A stretch of 64,000 nucleotides of DNA from MGBC114844 sp910585855 (GTDB lineage Bacteria; Bacillota; Clostridia; Lachnospirales; Lachnospiraceae). Each line of letters opens with the position of its first letter. The stretch's first letter is position 1. Positions 25,405 through 34,398 of the stretch are shown here, piece after piece. The DNA lies in contig CBFFYP010000005.1 in the NCBI GenBank assembly GCA_965646165.1, positions 25,598-89,597 on the forward strand, written 5' to 3'. Under the pieces are notes generated by a model, which saw only the letters and a program-made list of their open reading frames with translations, did no database searches and was not told the origin of the DNA. The translations under genes and the position numbers were made by a program.

Positions 25405-27930
25405 ATGAAGTACCATAGTGAACCGATTAAAAAAAGTCCAAGGATTCCCAAATTAATAGAAGTTCTCTATAAAGATTTACCAGAGATTGAAGCAGACAGA
25501 GCCATTCTTCTAACCGAATCCTACCGTCAGACAGAGGGCGAACCAATGGTAACAAGAAGGGCAAAAGCATTTGTACATATTTTGGATCAAATTCCGATTA
25601 CAATTCGGGAGGATGAACTAATCGTAGGAAGTGCAACGAAAAAGCCAAGAGGTTGTCAAGTATTTCCCGAATTTTCTTTTACATGGCTAGAAGATGAATT
25701 TGATACTGTTTCAAAAAGAAGTGCCGATCCTTTTTATATTTCAGAGGAAACCAAGCAATCCCTTCATACAGTATATCAATACTGGAAAGGCAAGACAACC
25801 AGTGAACTGGCGACATCCTATATGGCACCGGAAACTCTGAAAGCAATAGAACACAATATTTTTACACCGGGCAACTATTTTTATAACGGAGTAGGACATG
25901 TTACTGTAAAGTATTGGGAAGTTTTAAAAATCGGTTATCGTGGAATTAAGGAAAAAGCACAAAAAGAACTTGATGCCTGCCAGCCGGGGGATGCGGACTA
26001 TGCAAAACGCACACATTTTTTACAGGCGGTGATTATGAGTTGTGACGCAGTCTGCCGTTATGCCAACCGCTATGCGGATCTTGCAGAGCAGCTTGCCGAT
26101 CAGTGTATGGATGCCCAAAGAAAAGCCGAACTGCTTCAGATTGCGGCAAACTGCCGACATGTGCCGGAGTATGGTGCGGATAGTTTTTATGAGGCTTGCC
26201 AGTCTTTTTGGTTTGTGCAGATGCTTTTGCAGATAGAATCCAGCGGACATTCTATTTCTCCGGGGCGTTTTGATCAATATATGTATCCATACTATGAAAA
26301 AGATCTGCGGGAAGGAAAATTGACAGTAGAGCAGGCACAGGAATATATGGACTGTATCTGGGTCAAATTAAATGATTTAAATAAAGTAAGAGATGCGGCG
26401 TCTGCGGAAGGATTTGCCGGATACAGTTTATTTCAGAACCTGATAGCAGGCGGGCAAAACACAAAAGGGGTAGACGTAACCAATGATTTATCTTTTTTAT
26501 CGATTGAAGCGTCGATGCATGTGGCTCTTCCGCAGCCGTCTTTGTCGGTTCGGGTTTGGAACGGTTCGCCAAATGAGTTTTTATTAAAGGCAGCGGAACT
26601 GACTCGAACCGGAATCGGACTTCCGGCTTATTATAACGATGAAGTGATTATTCCGGCATTAATGAACAGAGGCTTAACATTAGAGGATGCCAGAGATTAC
26701 AATATTATCGGCTGTGTAGAACCGCAGAAAGCGGGAAAGACAGAGGGCTGGCATGATGCTGCATTTTTTAATATGTGCCGTGTATTGGAACTGGTATTTT
26801 CAAATGGAATGGATCACGGAGAACAAATCGGGATTCCGACAGGGGATGTCACACAGATGCAGACATTTGAGGAGTTTTTTGAAGCTTATCAAAAGCAGAT
26901 GTGCTATATGATTAGTCTGCTGGTTAATGCGGATAATGCGATTGACGTTGCACATAGTGAGTTATGCCCGCTGCCGTATGAGTCAAGTATGGTGGATGAT
27001 TGTATCAAAAGAGGAAAGACGGTTCAGGAGGGCGGTGCAGTTTACAATTTTATCGGACCGCAGGGATTTGGGATTGCAAATGTTACCGATTCTATGATGG
27101 TAATAAAAAAGCTGGTGTTTGAAGAAAAGAAACTTTCTATGGCGGAATTAAAAGAAGCAATGGATGCCAATTTCGGACAAGGCATTTCAAGTGAACAGGC
27201 ACAGAAAGTAACCGCTTCTGTAGTAAAAGAACTTCTTACAGCAGGAAAAAAGGTAACGGAAGAACAGATTGCAAAAATCTTTCTTATGGCATTGCATACA
27301 GAAGTTTCTGCTGAACAAAAAGCGTATTATGAACGGATTTGTTCTATGATTGAAGCTGTTCCAAAGTATGGAAATGATTTAGAAGAGCCGGACGGAATGG
27401 CAAGAGAGGTAGCTTATACTTATACAAGACCAATGGAACAGTTTAAAAATCCAAGAGGGGGTATTTTTCAGGCAGGTCTTTATCCCGTATCGGCAAATGT
27501 ACCGTTGGGGCAGCAGACAGGAGCAACCCCGGACGGCAGACTGGCACATACACCGGTAGCGGACGGAGTAGGACCAATGGCAGGACGGGATACCCATGGA
27601 CCGACTGCAACGGCAAATTCAGTTGCAAAGTTAGATCATGGCATTGCTTCGAATGGAACATTATTTAATCAAAAATTTCATCCTTCGGCATTAAAAGGAC
27701 AGCAGGGACTGCAGAATTTTGTATCTTTGATTCGTACTTTTTTTGATAAAAAAGGGATGCATATGCAGTTTAATGTAGTAAGTAAGGAAGTATTGTTAGA
27801 TGCACAGAATCACCCGGAAAACTATAAAACGCTGGTTGTGCGGGTAGCAGGTTATAGTGCATTGTTTACAACGTTATCTCGTTCTTTACAGGATGATATT
27901 ATCAGCCGTACAGAGCAGGGAAGCTTGTAA
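25405..27930 (+). CDS. Glycyl radical enzyme, B12-independent propanediol dehydratase type
   Basis: An 841-residue glycyl radical enzyme. The radical site is VVRVAGYSALFTTLSRSLQ near the C-terminus, and the active-site Cys is in YNIIGCVEPQKAGKTEG near residue 438. GCVEPQ with the nearby Glu is the pattern of glycerol/1,2-propanediol dehydratases rather than pyruvate formate-lyase. Propanediol from fucose or rhamnose would be dehydrated to propionaldehyde without B12. The activase follows 11 bp later and shell genes beyond that, so the enzyme probably works in a microcompartment. Unlike its partners it has no obvious encapsulation helix at either end. Start ATG after AAAGGAGGAG. Confidence 0.9.
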   Translation: MKYHSEPIKKSPRIPKLIEVLYKDLPEIEADRAILLTESYRQTEGEPMVTRRAKAFVHILDQIPITIREDELIVGSATKKPRGCQVFPEFSFTWLEDEFDTVSKRSADPFYISEETKQSLHTVYQYWKGKTTSELATSYMAPETLKAIEHNIFTPGNYFYNGVGHVTVKYWEVLKIGYRGIKEKAQKELDACQPGDADYAKRTHFLQAVIMSCDAVCRYANRYADLAEQLADQCMDAQRKAELLQIAANCRHVPEYGADSFYEACQSFWFVQMLLQIESSGHSISPGRFDQYMYPYYEKDLREGKLTVEQAQEYMDCIWVKLNDLNKVRDAASAEGFAGYSLFQNLIAGGQNTKGVDVTNDLSFLSIEASMHVALPQPSLSVRVWNGSPNEFLLKAAELTRTGIGLPAYYNDEVIIPALMNRGLTLEDARDYNIIGCVEPQKAGKTEGWHDAAFFNMCRVLELVFSNGMDHGEQIGIPTGDVTQMQTFEEFFEAYQKQMCYMISLLVNADNAIDVAHSELCPLPYESSMVDDCIKRGKTVQEGGAVYNFIGPQGFGIANVTDSMMVIKKLVFEEKKLSMAELKEAMDANFGQGISSEQAQKVTASVVKELLTAGKKVTEEQIAKIFLMALHTEVSAEQKAYYERICSMIEAVPKYGNDLEEPDGMAREVAYTYTRPMEQFKNPRGGIFQAGLYPVSANVPLGQQTGATPDGRLAHTPVADGVGPMAGRDTHGPTATANSVAKLDHGIASNGTLFNQKFHPSALKGQQGLQNFVSLIRTFFDKKGMHMQFNVVSKEVLLDAQNHPENYKTLVVRVAGYSALFTTLSRSLQDDIISRTEQGSL

Positions 27931-27941
27931 AGGAGTCGGAA

Positions 27942-28730
27942 ATGAAAGAAAACAGACAAGTGACAGGGCGGATTTTTGATATTCAGCGTTATTCGATTCA
28001 TGATGGACCGGGGATTCGTACCTTGGTATTTTTAAAGGGCTGTGTACTGAGGTGTCGTTGGTGCTGCAACCCGGAATCGCAGGAATTTCAGGTGCAGACA
28101 ATGCGGATAGAGGGAAAAGAGAAGAAAATTGGAAGAGATGTTACGGTGGAAGAAGTAATGGAAGAGATTCAAAAGGACAGCCGTTATTATGAACGTTCCG
28201 GCGGGGGCATAACGCTTTCCGGCGGAGAGGCACTCTGTCAGCCCGAATTTGCTAAAGCACTTTTACAGGAGTGTAAGGAAGCCGGTTTTCATACGGCAAT
28301 CGAATCCACTGCTTGTGTGCCGTATTCTGTGATTGAAACGATTTTGCCGTATTTGGATTTGTATTTATTGGATATAAAGCATAGAAACTCGGATAAGCAT
28401 AGAGAGTTTACTGGGAAGTCTAATACGCTGATTTTGGAAAATGCAAAACGGCTGGCGCTTGAGGCAAAAGAACTGGTGATACGTGTGCCGGTGATTCCTA
28501 CTTTTAATGATACGATAGAGGAAATTCGGGAAATTGCCGAGTTTGCAGCGGCTCTTCCAAATGTAAAGAAACTGCATCTTCTGCCGTATCATCGGTTGGG
28601 GCAGGATAAGTATAGTGGTCTTGGGCGGTCGTATCTTTTGGATGGATATGTGCCTTTTACGGAGGAGGATCTAAAACCTTTGATTTTGGAAGCGGAGAAG
28701 ACGGGGCTTTGCTGCCAAATTGGGGGGTGA
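27942..28730 (+). CDS. Glycyl radical enzyme activase
   Basis: A 262-residue radical SAM activase. CVLRCRWC (Cx3Cx2C) near residue 32 binds the cluster, GGGITLSGGEALCQPEF binds SAM, and SIHDGPGIRTLVFLKGC is the family start. It makes the glycyl radical on the neighbouring enzyme. Many dehydratase activases carry a ferredoxin-like insert with two more clusters after the motif; here NPESQEFQ runs directly to the DVTVEEVMEEI segment with no cysteine clusters, so this is the short, PFL-activase-like form. Confidence 0.92.
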   Translation: MKENRQVTGRIFDIQRYSIHDGPGIRTLVFLKGCVLRCRWCCNPESQEFQVQTMRIEGKEKKIGRDVTVEEVMEEIQKDSRYYERSGGGITLSGGEALCQPEFAKALLQECKEAGFHTAIESTACVPYSVIETILPYLDLYLLDIKHRNSDKHREFTGKSNTLILENAKRLALEAKELVIRVPVIPTFNDTIEEIREIAEFAAALPNVKKLHLLPYHRLGQDKYSGLGRSYLLDGYVPFTEEDLKPLILEAEKTGLCCQIGG

Positions 28731-28733
28731 GGG

Positions 28734-29064
28734 GAGGACGCTAAATGCGAAAACCCCATGCAGACTGCTGTTCCGGTTTCCAAAAAGTAAGAAGTTCTAA
28801 GACTTCTGCATTTTGGTATATCCGACCGGACAGACCGGGGCGCAATTCGCCCTCATAATAGCCGAAACGTAATTGGTGTAAGGAAGGATTTTACTAGCTA
28901 TAAAACATCCTCTTTTCTATTCTCCGGGCTAAACACGCCCCTTTTTTTGCATACCCTGCATGGAAGCAGGATATGCAAAAAATCTTAGATTTGGAAGCAG
29001 AAGTCAAGAACTTCTAACTTTTTTCCAAAGTCACTCAGTCTGCATGGGGTTTTCGCATTTGGCT
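28734..29064. repeat. Long hairpin repeat, family B copy 1
   Basis: About 330 bp starting 4 bp after the activase stop. Its ends pair over about 30 bp (CTAAATGCGAAAACCCCATG and complement CATGGGGTTTTCGCATTT). Inside are GGGGCGCAATTCGCCCTCAT, GGGCTAAACACGCCCC and a GCATACCCTGCATGGAAGCA hairpin. Blocks are shared with 49448 onwards and, inverted, with 38868-39290. It splits the glycyl-radical gene pair from the PduU-like shell gene. No coding frame inside is convincing. Confidence 0.8.
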
Positions 29065-29156
29065 GTTTCTTGACTTCGAAAAAACAGAAAGAAATGATAT
29101 ATAAATGTTTAGTTTGCGGAAATATAAAGGGATTTATAAAGAAAAAGGAGAGGCAT

Positions 29157-29531
29157 ATGGCAGAGTTAATAGACGGTATGGAGCGGATGCGGATTGTACA
29201 GGAGTTAGTTCCGGGGAAACAGATTACATTGGCACATGTGATTGCAAATCCAGATTCGATTTTATATAAGAAATTGGGGCTGAATCCAAGTGTGGATTAC
29301 AGCCGAAGTGGGGCGATTGGAATTTTAACGATTAGTCCAAGTGAAACGGCTGTGATTGCGGCGGATTTGGCTTTAAAGGCTTCTGGGGTTGAGCTTGGAT
29401 TTGTGGATCGGTTTAGTGGGACTTTGATTGTAACGGGAAGTATATCTGAGGTGGAAGCGGCTTGGCGGGCTATTTTGGAATATTGTCGGGAGAAATTGGG
29501 GTTTGCAGTTTGTGAGGTGACACGGACTTAG
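29157..29531 (+). CDS. Microcompartment shell protein, PduU/EutS type
   Basis: A 124-residue BMC shell protein of the circularly permuted kind: MRIVQELVPGKQITLAHVIAN comes first (the PduU/EutS N-terminal strand) and then the BMC core GAIGILTISPSETAVIAADLALKASGVELGFVDRFSGTLIVTG. PduU/EutS hexamers sit in the facets of the shell. ATG 29157 follows AAAAGGAGAGG; the longer open frame upstream runs into the hairpin repeat. Confidence 0.85.
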   Translation: MAELIDGMERMRIVQELVPGKQITLAHVIANPDSILYKKLGLNPSVDYSRSGAIGILTISPSETAVIAADLALKASGVELGFVDRFSGTLIVTGSISEVEAAWRAILEYCREKLGFAVCEVTRT

Positions 29532-29559
29532 GAGGTGGCAGTGGGATAACGAAGGGAGA

Positions 29560-30036
29560 ATGGGTATTTTTTCTATGAAGAAGATTATTTTGATGGGACG
29601 GAGTGAGTGCGGGAAGACTAGTTTAACACAGGCTTTAAGAGGGGAAAAGGTGATATATCATAAAACACAGTATATCAATCATTATGATGTGATTATTGAT
29701 ACACCGGGAGAATATGCAGAAAATAGGATTTTGGGAAGAGCGCTTGCGCTGTATGCGTATGAGGCGGATGTAGTGGGGCTGCTTGCAAGTGCAGTGGAAA
29801 GTTATACATTGTATCCGCCTTGTATTACTTCTTGTGTCAATCGGGAGGTGATAGGGATTGTAACGCAGATTGATCAGCCAGATGCAAATGTGGAATTGGC
29901 AGAGGGGTGGTTAAGAGAGGCGGGGTGTGAGAGGATATTTTATATTAGTTCTGTGACGGGGGAAGGGATTTGGAAGATTTTGGAGTATTTAAGAGAGGAA
30001 GGAGAGGTTTTGTCTTGGGAGGATGTTGGAATCTGA
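29560..30036 (+). CDS. EutP/PduV-like GTPase
   Basis: A 158-residue small GTPase. KKIILMGRSECGKTSLTQAL has the P-loop (GRSECGKT), VIIDTPGEY the G3 motif (DTPG), and VTQIDQPDAN stands where the G4 N/TKxD would be. This matches EutP/PduV, which associates with shells, probably for placement. Start could be ATG 29560 or ATG 29575 (MKKIIL, the more usual N-terminus). It ends the first half of the microcompartment locus. Confidence 0.85.
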   Translation: MGIFSMKKIILMGRSECGKTSLTQALRGEKVIYHKTQYINHYDVIIDTPGEYAENRILGRALALYAYEADVVGLLASAVESYTLYPPCITSCVNREVIGIVTQIDQPDANVELAEGWLREAGCERIFYISSVTGEGIWKILEYLREEGEVLSWEDVGI

Positions 30037-30138
30037 AGGGGTGTGAATAATGGTTAAACTTACGCTAAAAGTATTAGACTGGATGTACGGATATGAAAAT
30101 ATTTTGTAAAAAATGAAAAATGTTATAAGTGTTGTGAT

Positions 30139-30177
30139 AAAAGAACCATAATTCATTAATAGTGATGTGGTTCTTTT
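30139..30177 (+). terminator. Rho-independent terminator
   Basis: AAAAGAACCA and TGGTTCTTTT pair around a 19-nt loop, followed by AATTTTT. It ends the first microcompartment operon 103 bp after the PduV-like stop. The rest of the 331-bp gap to 30368 is AT-rich and shows only probable promoter sequence for the regulator gene. Confidence 0.7.
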
Positions 30178-30367
30178 AATTTTTAGGCTGAGTTTTTAGA
30201 TAATAGATTTAGATGATAAAAAGTAGAAAATTGTGTTATAATTTCCTTATGAGAAGCAAGAAGTAATAAAAGATAAATATAGTGGTAGAAGACTTAAGAT
30301 AAATAGTAATAATATTTGCAGATATTTTGAAAAATTTTTATGATACATAAGTTTGGAGTGATAAAAA

Positions 30368-32263
30368 ATGAATCAGCAAAAAAACGGGATTGGGATGTTA
30401 ATTTTTCAGTTAAGGGAGCAGGAGAATATTACGGAAGAGGAACTTTCGGCGGGATTGTGTTCATTGGGGGAGTTTCGAAAGATTGAGATGGAGGGGAAAG
30501 TGATAGAAAAAACTCTTTTGGATGCATTGTTGGGGAGAATGGGGAGGGCAGCGGATAATTTTTCTATTGTTTTGGAAAAAGAGCAATATCGGTTATATGA
30601 ATTGCAGAATCAGATTCGGGAGGCTTATTTTATAAAGGATTTTAAACTATGGGAAAAAAGAATGGAAGAGTTAAAAGAAAAAATTTCAGAGGAAAATAGA
30701 TGTGACTATCAGTTTTACTGTAAAATGAAGTTTTTAGTTAATATGTATTTTGGTAAGGATTTGAATAAAAATTTTGGTGAAATGGAAAAAGAATTAATAG
30801 AAATTATTAAGATTACGATTCCGCAGTTTGTAATAGAGCGTGTTTTTGAATATTATCTTTGCCCGGAAGAGATTGGATTATGTTGTGTATTAGCAGCTTT
30901 GTATTTAAAGTATGAAGAGAGAAATAAGGCAAAATTATTGCTGGAGAATTTGATTGCCTGTATAGAGAAACGTTATAAAGGTACAGAAGAGAAAGTTAGA
31001 GTTTATCCTCAGGTGGCAATGCTATTATTTCAAATTTATGATGTAAAGACAGAGAATCAGAAATGGGTTTTTCTTTGTAAAAATACAATAGATTTGCTAG
31101 CAGAGAATGGTGTTTTAATTTTGATGGAAAAATTATTGCAGTATTATAAAATGGGATTAGAAGAAAAGGTAAAAAGAGGGCAAAGAAAATTTACAAAATT
31201 AGAGGAATTGATTTATCAAAATGTAAGTTATGGTTTGGATAGTATTAGGGAAGTGAATTTGGAATATGGAATTTTTTATGATGTAAGGGAAATAGTTGTG
31301 CTTCAAAATGAGTATGATGAGGTGTATTTATTGCAGGAAATGATTTTGGATTATCGAAAGAGAACAAATAAACGGCAAAGCCAGCTTGGAGAAGCGATTG
31401 GAGTTGAGCCGGAAACAGTGTCACGATATGAGCATGGAAAGAAAAAACCTAGTTGGAAAAAATATCAAATTCTTGCTGAGGAGATTGGGATGCCGCAGGA
31501 TCGATATGGTGTATGTTTGCCGGTAGAAAATTATATTTTATATGAAAGAATCAGGCAGGTGGAGCGGTTTTTATTTCGTCAGGAGGCGGTCAATGCGGAA
31601 CAGCTTTATTTAGAGATAGAACCATTAATTCCAAAAGAAAGACCAGAAAATAAGCAATATTGTATGAGGACAAAAGCGTTGCTGGATTATTTTTTACATG
31701 GATTAACCGGAGAGGAAAAGTTATATCGGTTAGAAACAGCGATACGTTTTACTTTTCCTTCGTATTGTGCAGAGTCAGATGATTTTTTAAAATCTCATAT
31801 ACCAAACCGTTATGAGGCTGTTTTATTGAATAATATAGGGGCGTGTTATGCTGAGTTAAATCAAAAGGAAACAGCAAATAGAATTTTTAGAGCAGTTTTA
31901 AATGCTTATAAGGAAAGTGAAATACGGGAAGAATATCATCTTGCTACGGTGACATTGACAAGAGTAAATTATATTAAGTGTCTTGGAATGTTAGGGAATT
32001 ATAATGAAGCATTGGAGGAAATAGAAAAGGCATTGCGGATGAATCTACAGTTTGGAAAAGGAAATATGATACCATATCTGCTCTATGAAAAAGGATGGAC
32101 TTTGTGGAAAAAGGAAGGAAGTTTTTTGACAGAGGAAAAAAGAAATGCCTGCATGAAATATTATCAGCAGGCATATTGGATTAGTGGTTTTATGAATAAT
32201 TTTATTTTACAGCAGAAGTTAGAAGAGTTGTATAAAAAAGATTTTCATACAGAATTAATCTAA
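30368..32263 (+). CDS. Two-HTH, TPR-type cytoplasmic regulator (RNPP-like)
   Basis: A 631-residue protein. An HTH-like segment opens it (GIGMLIFQLREQENITEEEL). A clear XRE-type HTH lies near residue 335 (RKRTNKRQSQLGEAIGVEPE, then RYEHGKKKPSWKKYQILAEE). The rest is helical with TPR-like pairs (NNIGACYAELNQKETANRIFRA, then CLGMLGNYNEALEEIEKALRM). HTH plus TPR is the layout of peptide-sensing RNPP regulators (PlcR, Rgg, PrgX), although the order and length here, TPR-like regions before and after an internal HTH, are unusual. A small secreted-peptide gene converges on its 3' end and ABC transporters follow, as expected for such a system. ATG 30368 after TTTGGAGTG. Confidence 0.65.
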   Translation: MNQQKNGIGMLIFQLREQENITEEELSAGLCSLGEFRKIEMEGKVIEKTLLDALLGRMGRAADNFSIVLEKEQYRLYELQNQIREAYFIKDFKLWEKRMEELKEKISEENRCDYQFYCKMKFLVNMYFGKDLNKNFGEMEKELIEIIKITIPQFVIERVFEYYLCPEEIGLCCVLAALYLKYEERNKAKLLLENLIACIEKRYKGTEEKVRVYPQVAMLLFQIYDVKTENQKWVFLCKNTIDLLAENGVLILMEKLLQYYKMGLEEKVKRGQRKFTKLEELIYQNVSYGLDSIREVNLEYGIFYDVREIVVLQNEYDEVYLLQEMILDYRKRTNKRQSQLGEAIGVEPETVSRYEHGKKKPSWKKYQILAEEIGMPQDRYGVCLPVENYILYERIRQVERFLFRQEAVNAEQLYLEIEPLIPKERPENKQYCMRTKALLDYFLHGLTGEEKLYRLETAIRFTFPSYCAESDDFLKSHIPNRYEAVLLNNIGACYAELNQKETANRIFRAVLNAYKESEIREEYHLATVTLTRVNYIKCLGMLGNYNEALEEIEKALRMNLQFGKGNMIPYLLYEKGWTLWKKEGSFLTEEKRNACMKYYQQAYWISGFMNNFILQQKLEELYKKDFHTELI

Positions 32264-32389
32264 AGAATAGACAGCTACAGGAAAGTCGAGATCGTTATGA
32301 GTTGAGATAGTATCATCATTTTTTGCTGTATTAAAAATAAATGTAAAGAGGAATAATAAAAGAAATAGTGTTTTTTTGAAAGTTTTCAT
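32255..32389 (-). CDS. Small secreted peptide, candidate signalling pheromone
   Basis: A 44-residue gene on the minus strand with a good ribosome site (AAGGAGC, 8 bp before the ATG). The peptide is a textbook short signal precursor: MKTFKK basic start, a hydrophobic run TLFLLLFLFTFIFNTA, then a polar tail KNDDTISTHNDLDFPVAVYS ending LD. Its 3' end overlaps the end of the TPR regulator gene by 9 bp, tail to tail. Exported propeptides of this size near HTH-TPR regulators are the known arrangement of RNPP quorum sensing. The mature piece, perhaps within DLDFPVAVYSLD, is a guess. An orphan leader peptide or small membrane peptide is the alternative. Confidence 0.65.
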   Translation of the reverse strand: MKTFKKTLFLLLFLFTFIFNTAKNDDTISTHNDLDFPVAVYSLD

Positions 32390-32523
32390 AAAATTAGCTC
32401 CTTTTAATTAAGTTATTTTTATATTGAATATACCAGTTTGATTTTAGCGTCCTCTCTGCTAAAAAATTGTAGACTAATGTATTAAATATTTTTCTATTAT
32501 AGTTTAGTTTAGATAAAATATAA

Positions 32524-32571
32524 ATGATCTTTTTTGGAAAAAATTAGTAAAAATTTAAAAAAAAAGATCAT
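32524..32571 (+). promoter_or_regulatory. 48-bp palindrome-ended element before ABC operon 1
   Basis: A 48-bp sequence starting ATGATCTTTTTTGGAAAAAA and ending AAAAGATCAT. A copy with 46 of 48 bases the same is at 35205-35252. The two ends pair (ATGATCTTTT with AAAAGATCAT). Each copy is 60-70 bp before an ABC transporter gene, so it is most likely a shared operator or promoter. The neighbouring HTH-TPR regulator is the obvious candidate binder. This copy is also in the divergent gap behind the peptide gene. A small TTTTAGC/GCTAAAA hairpin lies at 32443-32465. Confidence 0.7.
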
Positions 32572-32632
32572 GTAAAAGAAGAAAAAATTATGATAATAAT
32601 AGAAAAATAAATAAAACAAGGAAAAGAAATAG

Positions 32633-33598
32633 ATGATAGAGGTAAAAAATATATCAAAATATTATAATGAGAAAAATAAGGATTTATTTTATGCGTTGAA
32701 TGATATTAGTTTTACATTAAAAGATGGCGAGGTTGTTTCTTTATTAGGGCATAATGGTGCGGGAAAGACAACATTAATTAAATGTTTATCTTCACTTTTA
32801 TATCCATCTAGTGGAGTAATTGAATGGAATGGATGTGATATTTATAAAAATATAAGAAACTATAGAAGACAAATTAGTTATACTCTAGGAGGAGAGAGAG
32901 GAATTTATAATCGTTTGACAGGACGGGAAAATATCGAGTATTTGTCTGCTTTAAAGGGAGTATTTAGAAAACAGCTAAAAGAGAAGATAAATGATTATGT
33001 AGAAGAATTGGAAATGAAGGAATTTATAGATAAGCGGGCAGAAACTTATTCTAGAGGAATGAAACAAAAGATACATCTGATTTATGCATTACTGCTAAAT
33101 GCAAATATTATTTTTTTGGATGAACCAACTGCAGGAATGGATCCGATATCGGCAGAAAAGACAAGAAATTTTATAAAAAGAGCAGTAAAGGAAGAAAAAA
33201 GAACGGTTTTGATTACCAGTCATATTATGAGAGAAGTAGAAGAGTTAAGTGATAGAATTATGATATTGTTTCATGGAAGTAAAAAATTTGACGGGGATAT
33301 AGAATATTTTAAAAAATATACTACCAAAGAAATTGTATGTAATTGTAAATTAATTTATTCGGAAAAGAGTAAAGAGTTGATACAAAGTATAGAACGACAA
33401 TATTGTATATCCTGCAATTATGATATGGATATAGATAAGGGAGAAATTTTTTTAACATTGATGGGGAAGAGCAGTAAAGAATTAGTGGAACGGTATATAA
33501 AGCAATTAGCAGAAGTAATTTTAGATATTAATTTTGAACAGCCAAGTTTGGAAACCAATTATATTCATTATATTTCTGAACTTGAGAAAGAGGGATGA
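32633..33598 (+). CDS. ABC transporter ATP-binding protein
   Basis: A 321-residue ATPase: Walker A LLGHNGAGKTTLIK, signature TYSRGMKQKIHLIYALL (YSRGM in place of LSGGQ), Walker B IIFLDEPTAGMDP and switch His in LITSHIMREVEELSD. This is the DrrA/CcmA-like class working with ABC-2 permeases, usually exporting peptides, antibiotics or lipids. It starts a three-gene unit with two permeases. ATG 32633 after GGAAAAGAAAT. Confidence 0.9.
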   Translation: MIEVKNISKYYNEKNKDLFYALNDISFTLKDGEVVSLLGHNGAGKTTLIKCLSSLLYPSSGVIEWNGCDIYKNIRNYRRQISYTLGGERGIYNRLTGRENIEYLSALKGVFRKQLKEKINDYVEELEMKEFIDKRAETYSRGMKQKIHLIYALLLNANIIFLDEPTAGMDPISAEKTRNFIKRAVKEEKRTVLITSHIMREVEELSDRIMILFHGSKKFDGDIEYFKKYTTKEIVCNCKLIYSEKSKELIQSIERQYCISCNYDMDIDKGEIFLTLMGKSSKELVERYIKQLAEVILDINFEQPSLETNYIHYISELEKEG

Positions 33599-33605
33599 AA
33601 AAGTT

Positions 33606-34370
33606 ATGAATGTTTTTAAAATGTTTTCTCTTTGTTTTTATAAAGCTTTAAAAAGCAAACAAATTTCAAAAAATAATATTTATCATTATGTGATAGATCC
33701 GTTTTTAACAGCAGTTATTTTTTGTCTGATGAATCAGAAGCAGGATATGCGGATGGTAGTGATAGGTATATCGATTATGGCATTTTGGTCTATTAATATT
33801 TTTGAATGTTCGTATTTGGTGATTGATGAAAGGGCATATGGAACATTAGGTTCTATTCTTATATCGCCATTTCGAACACAGTTTATATTATTTTCGGAAA
33901 TTTTTACGGTTATGTTATTAAATATTCCAGTTATTATTGCAGTTTTTCTAGGTGGGTATTGTATTCATCCATATTCACTTTTTATTGAAAAATGGTGGCT
34001 TTTTTTATTGGCTTATTTTTTATGTATTTTATCAATTTCTTCTATAGGGCTTATGATTGCTGTATTTCTTTTATTTGTCCGTTCAGCAAGAGGAATTATG
34101 AATATAATAGAATATCCATTTTATTTATTAAGCGGAATTTTAGTTCCAACCGAACAATTACCTGTTCCTTTTCAATGGATTTCTAAATGTCTGCCAACTA
34201 CCTACGCTTTTCGTATGTTTCAGATGGCGTTCGATAAAAATACGGTAGGAGTTAGCGAGAATTTAGTTCGATGTTTACTTGGAATTGTAATGTTTCATTT
34301 TTTTATTGCAATTATGATTAAATTTACAGAAAGACAGGCTCTTATAAAGGGAACGATAGAACTTTATTAG
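33606..34370 (+). CDS. ABC-2 type permease
   Basis: A 254-residue membrane protein with about six hydrophobic segments (IYHYVIDPFLTAVIFCLMNQ, VVIGISIMAFWSINIFE, FTVMLLNIPVIIAVFLGGY, WLFLLAYFLCILSISSIGL and so on) and the ABC-2 C-terminal pattern YPFYLLSGILVPTEQLP followed by WISKCLPTTYAFRMFQ. ATG 33606 after GAGGGATGAAAAAG; the longer open frame overlapping the ATPase is not used. It pairs with the next permease to form a heterodimer. Confidence 0.85.
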   Translation: MNVFKMFSLCFYKALKSKQISKNNIYHYVIDPFLTAVIFCLMNQKQDMRMVVIGISIMAFWSINIFECSYLVIDERAYGTLGSILISPFRTQFILFSEIFTVMLLNIPVIIAVFLGGYCIHPYSLFIEKWWLFLLAYFLCILSISSIGLMIAVFLLFVRSARGIMNIIEYPFYLLSGILVPTEQLPVPFQWISKCLPTTYAFRMFQMAFDKNTVGVSENLVRCLLGIVMFHFFIAIMIKFTERQALIKGTIELY

Positions 34371-34398
34371 ATAAAGGAAAAAGGATAGGAGAAAAAAG

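Noticed and set aside
25405..27930. Calling the glycyl radical enzyme pyruvate formate-lyase or choline lyase
   Set aside because: It has a single active-site Cys in GCVEPQ, not the adjacent Cys pair of pyruvate formate-lyase, and the neighbours (fucA, propionaldehyde-type enzymes) fit propanediol, not choline.
28734..29064. Family B repeat as a riboswitch or known structured RNA
   Set aside because: It follows a stop codon, occurs in several unrelated places, and I could not match it to a known RNA class.
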